The notes under the pieces are model-generated. The model was not told the DNA's origin. It ran no database searches and was given only the letters and a program-made list of their open reading frames with translations. A program made the position numbers and the translations under genes. A stretch of 64,000 nt of DNA, taken from positions 23,214,751 to 23,278,750 of the forward strand of contig CM070622.1 of assembly GCA_036346255.1 (NCBI GenBank), read 5' to 3'. Source of the DNA: Ampelocalamus luodianensis (Eukaryota > Streptophyta > Magnoliopsida > Poales > Poaceae). Shown here piece by piece: positions 1 to 11,252 of this stretch (position 1 is the first letter of the stretch; each line of letters begins with the position of its first letter).

Positions 1-222
1 TCGACTATGTGACCCGACGACATCGGCAAACGAGCTAGTTTTTTAGGACGATGTGACCCGATGAGCCAGTTTTTTCTGAGGACGTGACCAAATGAGCTAG
101 CTTTTCTGCACGATGTGACCTGATGAGCCAGCTTTTTCTGAGAACGTGACCAAACCAGCTAGCTTTTTAGGACGATGTGACCCGATGAGCCAGCTTTTTC
201 TGAGGACGTGACCCGACGAGGT
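1..222. repeat. 62-bp tandem repeat array
   Basis: The phrase CGATGTGACC recurs at 49, 111 and 173, giving a 62-bp period. Each unit is built of two diverged halves of about 31 bp, both of the form GACGTGACC followed by GAGCCAG or GAGCTAG and a T-run. The array stops about 50 bp before the TATA box of the downstream ORF, so it sits where promoter or transposon subterminal repeats would lie. The array may start outside the window. Confidence 0.85.
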
Positions 223-270
223 ACGTTTTACCAAGACGAGAGCCCCGGCTACGACTCCATCCGCTCTAGC

Positions 271-277
271 TATAAAT
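271..277 (+). promoter_or_regulatory. TATA box of GRF-finger ORF
   Basis: TATAAAT lies 57 bp upstream of the ATG at 328, in GC-balanced sequence directly after the 62-bp repeats. Spacing fits a plant core promoter with a short leader. Confidence 0.55.
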
Positions 278-327
278 ACAACGCAACTCATCCAACATCT
301 CCACAGCAGCACCACCAAGTAGAAAAC

Positions 328-1092
328 ATGGACAATGAGAAGAAATGGGAGAAAATCCGCAAGCTTTTGAAGGACTGGGTGTTTCCCCATGAGACCGCCG
401 CTCGCCATCATGCCGCTAGTCAGCAGCCTTTCACACACCAAACTTTTTCAGAACTGGTGGATCTGAGGAAACTGCCTCGTAGTACGCCTAATAATTCTAC
501 GTCGAGCCGCGGCCCCCCACCTATGCCCGCGGAACGCCCTCCGGAAGGCCCCCCGATAGGGGTGACGCCACCCCTAGGCTGGTGTCGGGATGCCTACAAG
601 TGCGTCAAATCAACCGATTAGTGGACCATTGGGCAGCGCTATTGGTGCTGCCCAAACTACGCCATGGACTACACCGACAGGCAGCCGGTAATGAAACCTT
701 ATTTTGGGGTACAATGCTATTTTTCTTCCCGTAACGGCGTAACGAACTCTCTTTACCCACCGCAGTGTCCGCCACCCCTGTGCGACTTCTTCCAGTGGAT
801 CGATGACAAGATCCACCCCTATGACATGTGGTGGTTGCTGAGACAGAAGAGCTGGGCCAGGGAGGATATCGAGACCCGTGAAAGGCGCCTCAAAGAGTTG
901 AAAGCTGAGCAGGCCGAGCAAGGTAGGCGGGACAGGCAGCGCGAGGAGCAGGAGCATGAGCACAAGCATGTGAGGCGATAGGAGGCTGAGAGGGAGCGGA
1001 AGAGGGCTATCGCGGCGAGAGCTAAGGCGCAAAGCGAGGAGTACAACGCCAAGCTGGGCTGCAAGGGCAAATGGCCACGTTCCACTCAGTAG
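328..1092 (+). pseudogene. GRF-type zinc-finger protein, two internal stops
   Basis: From the ATG at 328 one frame runs to a TAG at 1090-1092 (255 codons), broken by in-frame TAG codons at 619-621 and 979-981. The middle part has the pattern of a plant GRF zinc finger: a cysteine in WCRDAYKC, then RYWCCPNYA, then CDFFQWIDD. The C-terminal third is a charged, Arg/Glu-rich coiled-coil-like helix (about residues 170-245). GRF fingers bind nucleic acid and occur in many plant transposon-associated proteins; a link to the adjacent MULE is inference. Both internal stops could come from CAG codons by C-to-T change at methylated CHG sites. It may be an accessory transposon gene or a decayed host gene. 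Confidence 0.6.
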
Positions 1093-1380
1093 TTCTACCC
1101 TATTCGTCCACATATCCCATGTATTTCCAATTCCCTAAAGGCATGCGTGTACCGTCCTCGGTTCGTTGTCCTGCGTGCCATGTAACCCCTTTCTCCGATG
1201 AAATGTCGTGTTCTTATCGTTGCGTCATTTCCCGAAAGTTCTCCAAGGGAGTTGTGCATGAATTCCTAGAAGCATTGTAATATCATTTGCCTTCGTACTT
1301 ACGAATCATTAATACCTCAATCGTCTTCAAAAAAATCTTACAAAATTCTCCTTAGTACAACAATACAGGACATATTGTAA
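1093..1380 (+). other. 3' flank of GRF ORF, repeated after the transposase
   Basis: No ORF. The stretch from about 1258 to 1390 resembles 4609-4740 downstream of the transposase: both begin with ATGAATTCC, share AATATCA, ATACCTCAA and a GTA-ACAACA motif in the same order. The two ORFs therefore have paralogous 3' flanks, which suggests a duplicated transcription unit or terminator region. Confidence 0.55.
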
Positions 1381-1460
1381 AAACATATTTACAACAATAA
1401 ATAGCCACCGCAATAAATTACAAAAATAAATCCCTGTCGCTAGTTGAACCCCTTGTCGCC
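1381..1460 (+). repeat. Left TIR of the MULE
   Basis: This stretch pairs with the reverse complement of about 4960-5045 over roughly 80 bp with scattered mismatches. The inner end carries the CTGTCGC motif that begins the palindromic repeats. Confidence 0.6.
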
Positions 1461-1526
1461 GGTTGAGATCCTCATGCGTCGGTTCAGCATGACAGAAGCT
1501 ATCGCCGTTTCAACTGGCGACAAGCC
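1436..1526. repeat. Degenerate CGCCAGTTCAACTGGCG palindromes, left set
   Basis: Several decayed copies of the palindrome are visible: CGCTAGTTGAAC, CGCCGGTTGAG, CGTCGGTTCAG and CGCCGTTTCAACTGGCGAC. The same motif occurs four times near the right end of the element. They sit just upstream of the transposase TATA box. Confidence 0.6.
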
Positions 1527-1534
1527 CTGACCCC

Positions 1535-1540
1535 TATAAA
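1535..1540 (+). promoter_or_regulatory. TATA box of MULE transposase
   Basis: TATAAA lies directly inside the left palindrome set. A likely 5'UTR intron follows: donor GTAATG near 1664 and acceptor TTACAG ending near 1766, eleven bases before the ATG at 1777. Confidence 0.55.
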
Positions 1541-1776
1541 ACCCTCTTGGAACCCTCAAAATTCCACACAGGACTCAGTTTTATTCAGGAAAAAGAGAAG
1601 GACACAAGAGAGAGGAGGAGAAAAGCTAGCGAAGCGCTGTTCGTCCAGTTGCCCACCTCTCGGGTAATGTACGGTTACGTAGTGAAGTCCGTTTTACATA
1701 CTTTTTTTTGTGGGCTATTTAGTTTTAGATATGTAGTTCATCGTGTAAATGTTCTTGATATTACAGCGCGTAAAAT

Positions 1777-4525
1777 ATGTCTCACGTCGCCAATTTCAAA
1801 ATTTACTATAGGCGAGGGACTATTATGGAGGGTCCCGAGGGAATTGATTTGAGTTATTTTCAGTCAGCGGACGTGCCCCTACCAAGACCTGAGCAGCGTA
1901 CATTCGGCGCTGTGATGTGGTGGTTGTTCCACACGTTCCAAGTGGACCGTGATGTGTACGACCTGACATTGAGTTGCCTTGCCCCCGGGTAGGACAACCC
2001 ACGTATTGAGAGTTAGTGCAACTAAAGGGAACAAATTCATAGCGGGCGTATGTAAGCATGGCGAGGGAGAGGGGATGGAAATTGGTCCTTCTGGTCCAGG
2101 CTTATGCCAAACCCACTACAGCATCGGGATCTGAACAAGTAGGAGTTGCTGACACCAAGGAAGAAATCGGTGACTCCAGCGCGGCGCACACAATGATTGA
2201 AGGACAAGGGTTTGCTGATGCCGTCGACGAATACTATGCCGAAGTACCTCCTTCAGTGAGACAAGCTAGTGGGCTTGCTGACGAGGGGGAGGAGCTGGAA
2301 GACCTAGTGCAAAGGATGGATCTCGAAGACCAGGACTACATGGCATTGTCCGAAGATGAAGGTTCCGATGACGATGATGATGCGGACCAGCAGGCGGTTC
2401 CATCCGAGTAGAACACATACCAGTTCGAGAACCTTGTTGTCAACGAAGCCTCCCGTGTACTGTGGGAGTACGACTAGAGCGAGGTCAGACTAGGAGCTAT
2501 GTACAAATGCAAGGAGGCCGTGTAGGATGCGGTTAAATTCTGGGCATTGTCGGTGCGGCGCACATTCACCGTCATCAAGTCTACCCCAAGATGCTACGAC
2601 GTGAAGTGCGGCATAGAGGGATGCCCTTGGCGCGTGCACGCATTTCAGCCCAAGTGGGACACCTACTGGAAGTGCTCCATAGTGGTCCCTCACACATGCG
2701 TCATCATTGAGTCGGTCGATCCACGGAACTTTGTCATTAGGCTTCTTCGCCAATCTCATGTACGGTGAGATCGTGGATAACCTAGATTTTGAGCCACGAT
2801 CCATCATTCGGGCCATTGAAGCAAGGTTCCAGTACACTATCAGTTATGCCAAGGCTTGGAGGGCAAAACAGAAGGCATTGGAATCAACGTTCGGCACGTT
2901 CGAGGATTTCTACCACAACCTCCCTGGGCAACTCCGAGTCATACAAGACAGGAATCCCAGCACTCATGTCAATATTCAAGACACCACGCATCCGAAGTGA
3001 CCTAATAAGAGGGTACTACAGCGAGCATTCTTCACCTTTAGTCCATGCATCAATGCATTCTGGCACTACCGTCCAATCTTGTGCGTCGATGGTACATTCC
3101 TGACTGGGAGGTACAAGGGTCAGATACTGACTGCAATAGCGACGGACGGAAACAATCAAGTTCTTCCCGTGGCATTCGCTTTCGTTGAAAGCGAGAACAC
3201 AGATAGCTGGCTGTGATTCCTGAAGAATGTGAGGATTTCTGTTGTGCAGGACCGCCCCAACGTATGCCTCATACATGATCGGCACGCATGCCTACTGCGT
3301 GCAATAACTCAGCTACAACGAGAAGAGAACGTACCACTTTCATGGCCGGATCTACAGAGCAGGTGGTGCATGAGGCACTTGGGTGCAAACTTCTATAAGC
3401 ATTTCCGCAACAAGAACTGAATGAACCTATTCAAGCGCTTGTGCAACCAGAACCAGCAGCGAAGTTGAAACACTCACGAAAGATTACGGGCGGCCGACCC
3501 AAACCCACGGAAGAGAGGCAGTGAGAAGGGCCGCACCAAGCGCTGACCAGGCCCCCGAAGCATTGCCACAGCTACCCACAGATGGTCCTAGTGTCACGAG
3601 GAAGACAGGGACACAGGTCAAATGCTTCTTAGACTAGATTGAGCACGAGCCTAAGGAGAAGTGGTCGCTACTACATGATAGGGGTGGTGCTCGATATGGT
3701 ATCATGACAACCAACCTAGCTGAGGTCTACAACTGGGTCATGCGCAGCGCTAGGTGCCTCCCTTTGGTTGGTATTGTGGAGGCAATTCTTCGCGGTACCA
3801 CAAACTACTTTGTTAACAGATGCAGCAATGCGTCGCTCGCCATGGCAAATGACAGAGTACTCTACTCCGCCATGATCACCGCATACATGGAGGAGAAGAG
3901 TAAGAAGGGTGAGATGCACCGGGCATTCAAGATGGGCACGAGAGAGCTTCGCTTCGAGATAATGTGCAGGGATAAAGGACGTCGCGGGACTAACCGCGAC
4001 AGGATCACCCATGAGTGCACGCTACACCGCGATAGTTGCATATGCACTTGTAACAAGCCCCTTCTTCTGCATAAGCCCTGCTCCCATGTCATGACCGCCT
4101 GTTCGACGGTGGCGCAGCATCCCGAGTAGTACCTCTCTCACTATTTCACCAAGGAGGCGGCGATGCAAACATGGAGTGGAGAGATGTATGGTTACGCTTT
4201 TGTTGGCCATTTCACTGGCCATCCCACCTGCGAGCAACTAATCTGGGCCGCGGACATTGGTAGGCTCAAGGGAAAGGTTGGCCGGCGAAAGGTGCGTCGC
4301 ATCAGGATGATCTGGACGAGGCAGAAACCGGACGTCACACGAAGAAGTGCTCCATTTGCAGGGAGTCTGGGCACACCTTCAAGACATGCCCCACGCGAAA
4401 TACTCAGGACCAAGGAGACATCGGCATTCTGGACGTCGTCGCGGGGGCCTCATCCGGTGCCCCGATTAGAGGCAGTCCACATGGGAGACGTTGAGGTTGC
4501 GACCACGAGAAAAAACGGACAGTAG
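1777..4525 (+). pseudogene. MuDR-type MULE transposase, decayed
   Basis: Pieces of a MULE transposase follow in order. The N-terminus starts at the ATG at 1777 (VPLPRPEQR, FQVDRDVYDL). An acidic segment lies at 2160-2400. A MuDR DNA-binding-type domain at 2530-2710 has CGIEGCPWR and a following HTC. The DDE core at about 3050-3740 has CVDGTFLTGRYKG (first Asp near 3089), LIHDRHA (second Asp) and NLAEVYN (likely Glu). A SWIM zinc finger lies near 4040-4095 (CTCNKPLLLHKPCSHV) and a CCHC knuckle near 4352-4395 (CSICRESGHTFKTC). Stops and frameshifts separate the parts, for example at 1990, 2409, 3216 and 3418. The protein would have cut and joined MULE ends. Domain order identifies the family firmly; activity is excluded in this copy. 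Confidence 0.88.
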
Positions 4526-4843
4526 TAACATATTATTATTAATGTTGTGAATTATCATTTCAATTAAGTGTTATGACGTTCTACTGCAAGTTCTGTAATA
4601 TCAGTGTGTATGAATTCCCGGGCGAATCGCAATATCACTTACCTTCCCCTTTACAAATTGTTCATACCTCAAACGCCCTCGCTAAATTCTCTAAAAATTA
4701 ACCGTAGTAGAACAACATAAGACGATAAAAAAATGTTATTGCGAGTCTAACAGATTTTGTACTATTTAAAATTTATGAAAATCACAAACTGGCTACGTGG
4801 AAAAGAGACAATAAAAAATTGGCTAGGGCTGAGGTATATATCA

Positions 4844-4977
4844 CCAGTTCAACTGGCGACAGAACCCTATCGCCAGTTGAACTGACGATTGCTTCCTATT
4901 GCCAGTTCAACTGGCGATAAATACCTCCACTAGTGACAGGGGGGACAGGGTCCTTGTCGTCAGTTGAACTGGCGACA
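4844..4977. repeat. Four CCAGTTCAACTGG palindromes
   Basis: Perfect or near-perfect palindromes centred near 4850, 4879, 4910 and 4968, each with a flanking CGAC or CGAT, within 135 bp upstream of the right TIR. Each can form a small hairpin; they may be transposase binding sites. Confidence 0.8.
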
Positions 4978-5045
4978 GTAACATATTTTTGTAATTTTTA
5001 GGGATGACTATTTATTTTTATAAATATCTTTTAAAATAATATATA
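4960..5045 (-). repeat. Right TIR of the MULE
   Basis: Inverted partner of the stretch at about 1381-1460. The outer part is very A/T-rich, which blurs the end. Confidence 0.6.
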
Positions 5046-5332
5046 TATTTAAAAAAAAAAAACACCTTCAGTTTTGTAGTGGCACAGTCGTGTTTTTCTC
5101 TGGAAACCTGGATACAATGCTGCTGAGCTCAGCTGTTGTCACAACTATTGGAAGTCCGAGTCCGAGGATACAAACAATGGAATGGTATCCTCACAAAATT
5201 TGACATGTTGCGTGTTGCTGATTCCTGGTGCGGCCATCATGTGACGCAAGGGCGACGAGAGGCGTGGCTGTCATAGCCTGATGCCGTGATGCGGCACGAT
5301 TGCATAGCCCACCAGGGCCTAGTATTTTTTTT
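5046..5332. other. Spacer without recognised features
   Basis: No ORF above noise and no repeat recognised. It separates the MULE from the foldback MITE. Confidence 0.5.
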
Positions 5333-5621
5333 TCAATTTAGCCCTTTTTTTCCGTAAAAAACGCATATTTATATCCTTGCTAGTCTTATTTCCAGTTTTG
5401 AACCCAGGGGGTCGGCGCCGTGACTCACGACGCCGAGCTAACACAGCTCGGCGCCGTGAGTCATGGCGCCGAGGTCCCGAACCCTAGCCACCGGGCGGCG
5501 GCGTGGCCACCGGGCTGGGGTTGGGACCTCGGCGCCATGACTCACGCGCGCCACCCTGGTCCAAAATCGAAATAAGACTAGCAGGCTATAAATGTGCGTT
5601 TTCTGGAAAAAAGGTTAAATG
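5333..5621. mobile_element. Foldback MITE, 289 bp
   Basis: The left arm (about 5334-5392) and the reverse complement of the right arm (about 5569-5621) match over roughly 55 bp: both contain CATTTATA or CATATTTATA followed by TGCTAGTCTTATTTC. The loop holds several copies of GGCGCC(A/G)TGACTCACG in both orientations, giving inner hairpins. Long TIRs without coding capacity fit a Mutator-like or foldback MITE. The flanks are T- or A-runs, so no clear target duplication can be defined. Confidence 0.7.
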
Positions 5622-6044
5622 AAAAAAAGTCGACGAGGCGACCTATGACCGTCAGACACGAACGGTTGAGCAGCGTCGGGCGATGGCGAAACGGCCCGGT
5701 GAAGCGCGCTACAGCTCCAAACGAGCGTGACAGGCGTGAGGTGGGAGGTTATTGTCGGTTGCGTGAGGGAAATGTCTACCTCATTCTGACTTTGCGTGCA
5801 TCTTTTCAAAATACAATGCAAATTATAATATACAAAATTGATAACATTGACATAAAATTAATTTATGATGCTACAAAATTTTAAATCTTAATTCAATCTA
5901 CCTATGGAGAAAACAAAAAAAAGAAGACAAATCCGGCTGAAAATGAAATCCGAAAATAAAAAAGGATAAAGGACTATTCACTAAAATTTGCCCTTTTGTG
6001 TTTCTCGTAATATACACTTACATTTTCAGTTGAATTTTTTGTAT
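5622..6044. other. Spacer without recognised features
   Basis: Only a short GC-rich stretch near 5635-5760 and A/T-rich DNA to the copia insertion. No gene or repeat supported. Confidence 0.5.
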
Positions 6045-6049
6045 GATAC

Positions 6050-6320
6050 TGAAAGCGGAAGATAATTTACGCAATGATTTATTACATTGGCCATACCGGC
6101 AGATATATAGAGTATGTTTACAACCGGAGAAGGAAACAAACACGAGAGTAAAACGGGAAGATCCTATTCTGGTTGTTGCCGTGTATAGATAAAGACGTGA
6201 GGCGTTGCTGAGTCCGTTTCCTTGCATGGTTGGATTCGATTGTGATTCACGTGGCAGTATCTTGCTACGATGGTACACGTATGTATACATGTCTGATCCC
6301 ATGCACGTATACGGCTAACA
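6050..6320 (-). repeat. 3' LTR of copia 6050-11526
   Basis: Starts TGAAAGCGG and ends GGCTAACA on the plus strand, matching 11253-11526. The left duplication GATAC is at 6045-6049. Confidence 0.93.
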
Positions 6321-6379
6321 CTCCCAGCCGATCGAAAGCGGGAGGAAGGCGGGCGTTGAGGCGGACCGAAATCCATAAA

Positions 6380-9300
6380 GACCAAGTCGGCAATCCCTTA
6401 GTGAAGATATCCATAAACCCCGGATGGTGGTGGGCACATGAAGAACACGGACCTCGCCAAGCGCAACACGCTCACGGACGAAGTGTAGATCGATCTCCAC
6501 ATGTTTGGTTCGTTGATGTTGGACCGGGTTGGTGGAGAGATAAGCGGCGGCGTTGTCGCGATGAACAATCGTTGTGCGGCGAAGTGGAGTATGAAGTTCG
6601 GCAAGAAGGCTGCGCAACCATTGCCAGCCGGCAACGCCATTGGCGGCGGCCGATATTCGACCTCCGCTTGGGCCAGAAAGCGTGTCTTGCCTCTTGGATG
6701 ACCGGGAGATGAGATTAGCGCGAGAAAACACCGTAACCGAGGTGGATTTGCGTGTCCGGCGGCCGGCCCGATCGACATCGGTGTAAATAGTCGACTCATC
6801 CGGAGAAGTGCAATGAAGAATCGGGCAATAATCAATGGTCCCACGAAGATGGCGAAGAATACGCTTAACCAAGGCAAGGTGAGGTTCAGGATTATGCATG
6901 AAAAGACGGACTCTTTGAGCGCATAGCGATGTCGGGCGAGTGAGCGTCCGAATCTTGTAGGGCACCGGCTAAAGCTGCGATAGTGAGTAGCATCATCAGG
7001 GGGCACCATCATCGGATAGCTTGGAGTGTGTGTCCACGGGGGTGCTACATGGTTTGCATTCGACATGCCCGACGCTCGAGAATGTCGAGGATATAATGAC
7101 GCCTGCGACAAATGGAGAGATTCCATTGTCAGTCGCGATAATCCTAGAAAGTGATGAAGTGGTCCAAGGTCCTTCATGGAAAACTCATGCTTTGCAAGGC
7201 GGAGATGGTCCGACGAAGAAGGGCGGCAGAGGAGGTCAGAAGCACAATATCATCGGCGTAGAAAGCAAGTATCGGTGTCGGTACCACGATGAAATATGAA
7301 GAGGAGGTATCGGACTTAGCCTCAACAAAACCCAAGGAGAGGATATATGAGGCAAAGCGATCGCACGAGCACGGGAGCTTGCTTGAGGCCATAGAGGATT
7401 TGTTGAGCCGGACATAATCGGGATGAGCGAGTCGACAAAACCGGCAATTGAACACAATAGACTGTCTCGAGAGAGTCCCATGGAGAAAAGCATTCTTCAC
7501 GTCAAGTTGATGAATCGGCGATCCACGAGAAGAGACGAGTCGAGCGGTGCGAATGGTAGCGGCGACCATCTGGATGAAAGTTTCATCAAAGTCGATGCGG
7601 TCGTTGAGTGAAACCACGAAGAACCCGGCGAGCTTTGTAACGAGCAAGGACCCATCGGGTTGAGCTTGTGACGATATACCCACTTTCCGGTCACAACATT
7701 GACTCACGGGGGCGAGGCACAAGGTCCCGGTACCATTGTTGGCGGGCATCATACTCCTCGATCATGGCGACCCTCCAATTTGCATCTGCGAGAGCACCTC
7801 GATATGTCTTCGGCAATGGCGAGAGCAACCGCATGAAGATTCAGCGTGTTGGTGGTAGACGAAACCCGTCTTTCCCGTGTGACCATGGGATGGGCATTAG
7901 TCACGGGAGGATGGGTATGACCAACGGCGGACCTCGATTCGGCCGGGCGCGGTGGGGCCAAAGAGGTAGCGAGGCCGCCGCGCGCGCGGCGCTGTTGCTC
8001 CATGCGCGCGGCGGGGAGGAGGGCGGCGGCCTCGGAACCGTGCGGCGACGTGGCGAGGCAGCACGGACGGCGATGTGCCCTGGGGACCGGTCGATGCGAG
8101 AGCCGTGGCGACGAGCGCGGCGTGGTCGCCGAGCTGCTCGAAGGTGCGCGAGCGCGCTCTGGAACCATGCGACGAGCGAAGAAGGCGTGCGGGACGAGCA
8201 ACGCCGCGCGTGGCGATCGCCGATCATGGGCGCGAGACGAGAGTGCGCTGCGTCCGGTGGCGTGGGGTTCGCGCGGTGATGCGGGTGCAGCGCGCGTGGC
8301 GAGGGCGAGCACGCGCGAGACGAGGCCGCGCTGCGTCGAGCAGCGCGCGGAGTCGCGTCGGTGAGGCTGGTCACGGAGTCCAGGGGCGCGGGAGAGTCCG
8401 AGGGCCCGGTCCTCTCGCGCGCGACCGGCGAAGCGCGGCGAGGACCGACGGGAACACAAAGCCCGCTGTCCAATGGGCAGCGGGGACGAGTCCGTGTCGA
8501 GCAAAAATCCGTCGTCGAGAAGACCGGCGCGTGGTAGCAAAGGAAAGGTATCCTCATCAAGCGTGACATGCCGAAACAATGATCCGATTGGTACCCAAAT
8601 CAAGACACCGGTAACCTTTATGCTCGGAAGAGTAGCCAAGGAACACACACAAAGTGGAGCGAGGAGAAAGTTTATTAGCTGTTGTGGCAGAAAGGTTCGG
8701 ATAGCAACGGCACCCGAAGACACGAAGATGATCGTATGAAGGAGGGTGCCATGGAGGGCTTGATATGGTGTGGAAAAAGCTAAAGTTTTGGTGGGATGAC
8801 GGTTGAGGAGGTATGTGGCGGTGTGGAGTGCCTCCACCCAATATGGCGGAGGCAAGTCGGCTTGGAAGAGCGAGTGCGAATGATGTTGTTGATGCTACGT
8901 ATGGCACGCTCGGCCTTGCCGTTCTGGCGAGAGGTATAAGGGCACGACATGCGGTGCGATGCTGTGGTGAGAAAAAACGAGTAGAGGAGTTATCAAACTC
9001 CGTCCGTTATCACATTGGACACTTTGGACGGTGGAACCAAACCGAGTTTGGACATACGAGAAAGTGGGATAAAGTGGAAAGCGTGTCCGACTTTAAGCGT
9101 AAGGGGAAGGTCCAAAAGAAGTGAGCAATCATCAAGAATAACTAAATAATACTTGTAACCGGTGACACTAGCAATGGCGAGGTCCAAAGATCACAATGTA
9201 TTAATGCAAAATTCTTGGTAGCACGCGAAGAAGAAGTAGCAAAAAGCGAGGCGAGTGTGGCGACCTAGTTGACAAGCATGACAAAGAGTGTCAATGGTGT

Positions 9301-11170
9301 TTTTATTACAAGAAATAGCGGAGGAGCTGGCTAAATGATGTAAGCCGCCACCAATGTGACCAAGGCAGCGATGCGATTATGCGGGAGGCGGCGGCGACCA
9401 TGGCGTGGTGGTGGCGGATGAAAACAAAGGATAGAGGTCTCGAGCTATTGCACTGGCGATCACGCTCTGGTTCAAGATCCTTCACGAAAGGCCATATGGG
9501 TCAAATTCAGCGGAGCAGTGGTTATCGATTGTAAAGCGACGAGCGGAAATAAGATTTTTGATAATCGTGGGGTGACTAGGACATTACGAAGAAAAAAGAA
9601 CGATCGTGGCCGGAATATGAGTGGAACCAGTGTAGTGAATAGGAAGCATGGAACCATTGCCAACAATAATAGATGTAGGGGAAATTTGCGATGGGGCATG
9701 AGCAGTGGAGAGGTTACCAGCGTCGGATGTCATATGATTGCTGGCCCCAGAGTCCATGTACCAATCGGTCGTTGGTGGTGGCATGAGTGTCACGGTGTTG
9801 AAAGCATTGGCGAGAGTCGACTGGTCCCAAACGCCGTGCGTTCCGGTGGCGGGCGCTTGCTGCGATCTTTGTCGCGTGGCGCATGGCGTATGGGAGTGAG
9901 AACACCATACGGAAAGCCGGAGTGCCGTGGCCTTGAAGTCGCCGTGGCGATCGGGAGCTTCGGGGCGCCGGGGCCGCAAAAAGGCGTCGCGGCGCGGCTG
10001 CTCGAAGTGTGGCGTGGTGCGGCTCCACTGCGGAGAACGAGCGTCGCGCGAGCCAAACACAGGCGGTGCCGTCCGGGATTGAAGAATGAGGCGGCCATCC
10101 ACCGCCGAGCACCGGTTCTTCCATCGCCACCATTGGTTCCCTTATTCTGACGGCGGCGATTATTGGGGCGATTACCGCCCGTGGTCATTGTGCCGTAACC
10201 GCCAAGACCGCTCGGCTGGGGAGCGCCCTTGAAGTCACGCATGCCGCCAGGTGCAACATGAGACGGGCCGCCATGCACGCCGCGAGACGCCCGACCCTGG
10301 GTGTTGTGGACGCCGGTAGGGGGTCCACGGACAGTGGAGAGGAGCGCCGTCGGGGGCATCGACGCCTTGTCGTTGAGGGTGATCTCCTCAAGAAGGAGAT
10401 CATTGCGGATGTCGTCAAAAGCGCGGAGCGGCTTACGGCGTTTGAAGGGCCGCCATATGGGTAAACCGCTCATTGAGGCCACGTAGGGTTGCCAAAGCGA
10501 GGGTGCGATCAACCGCGAGTTCACCCAGTTGGCGGTGATCCGCCATTGTTTTTAACTGCGGCGATGTCTGAAATATTAAGATCACCTTGAACAAAGGTGC
10601 GAAACTCCGTGTCGAGGATCATGGCGCGGGTCTCTTTGTTGCCGACAAACATGTCTTCAAGGGCCAGCCAGATTTCCCGGCTGGTGGCCTGCCGATCGGT
10701 GATGCCGGAGGTCATGACGGTCTCGAGAAGATTGGCAGAGATGGTGCCAAAAATCCAAGAGATCACGACGCAATCCGAGGCGATGCCGGGCGCAACGTCG
10801 GGAAGGTGTCATCGGAAAGAACGTGATCGGTGGCGCGTGCTTGCCAAGGGTGATGAGGTGAAGGCGCGCCGCCGAGTAGGAGGTGGGCGAGTTCAAGAAC
10901 AAGAGGAACCAAGGCCCTTATGTTCATGGCGGCCCACGGCTGGCGTGGAGGTTGGCAGCGAAGGGCGTCGGCCTCGGCCTCGCGGCGGCGGCGAGCTTCA
11001 TCCTCGCGCTCGGCGTCCTGACGAAGTTGTTCGATAGCGCCACGCTCGGCAGCACGCCGTTGCTCTTCTTCGGCACGGTGCCGATCCTCCTGGGCACGCT
11101 GGGCGACCTCCGTGCGGAGGGTCGCAACCTCCTGGCGCAGCTGTGCAAGCTCATCTTCGTTGGCGGCCAT
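6380..11170 (-). pseudogene. copia gag-pol polyprotein, frameshifted
   Basis: Reading down the minus strand: gag from the ATG at 11170 (MAANEDELAQLRQEV, a coiled-coil start, then a UBN2-type segment near 10520-10766 with WLALEDMFVGNKE); protease near 9700-9760 (WYMDSGASNHMTSD); integrase parts at 8557-9187 (GAG-preintegrase remnants, HLRVFGCRCYPNL, PPPYWVEALHTATYLLNRHP); an Arg/Pro/Ser-rich linker at about 7880-8520; reverse transcriptase at 7174-7752 (QLDVKNAFLHGTL, FYADDIVLL) and 7140-7177 (MKDLGPLHHFLGL); RNase H at 6400-6965 (YLSTNPVQHQRTKHVEIDLHFV). Frame changes occur every few hundred bases. It would encode the capsid and enzymes for retrotransposition. Confidence 0.92.
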
Positions 11171-11239
11171 AAACACAAGGGAAACGGCGGTGGCTAAAGA
11201 TGGGTGGTGATGCGGAAGCGGTAGGTCACAGGAGCGACG

Positions 11240-11252
11240 CTATCTGATACCA
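11240..11252 (-). other. Primer-binding site (tRNA-iMet)
   Basis: On the minus strand the bases directly after the LTR read TGGTATCAGATAG, one mismatch from the canonical start complementary to plant initiator-Met tRNA. It primes minus-strand cDNA synthesis in copia elements. Confidence 0.85.

Larger units (their letters stand above)
1381..5045 (+). mobile_element. Mutator-like element (MULE), about 3.7 kb
   Basis: Terminal inverted repeats can be aligned by eye. On the left ATAAATAGCC, then AATTACAAAAATA, then CTGTCGC and AGTTGAAC run from about 1390 to 1460. The reverse complement of about 4960-5030 gives ATAAATAGTC, AATTACAAAAATA, CTGTCGCCAGTTCAAC. Similarity fades outward into A/T-rich DNA, so exact ends and the expected 9-bp target duplication are not resolved. 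The interior holds a promoter, a MuDR-type transposase and palindromic repeats. The ORF is broken, so the copy is probably non-autonomous now. Confidence 0.7.

Noticed and set aside
7668..8364. Plus-strand ORFs of 120-203 residues
   Set aside because: Antisense shadows of the copia pol linker.
7749..8855. 368-residue minus-strand ORF, the longest in the window
   Set aside because: It is copia integrase C-terminus plus the Arg/Pro-rich integrase-RT linker of the 6050-11526 element, not a separate gene.
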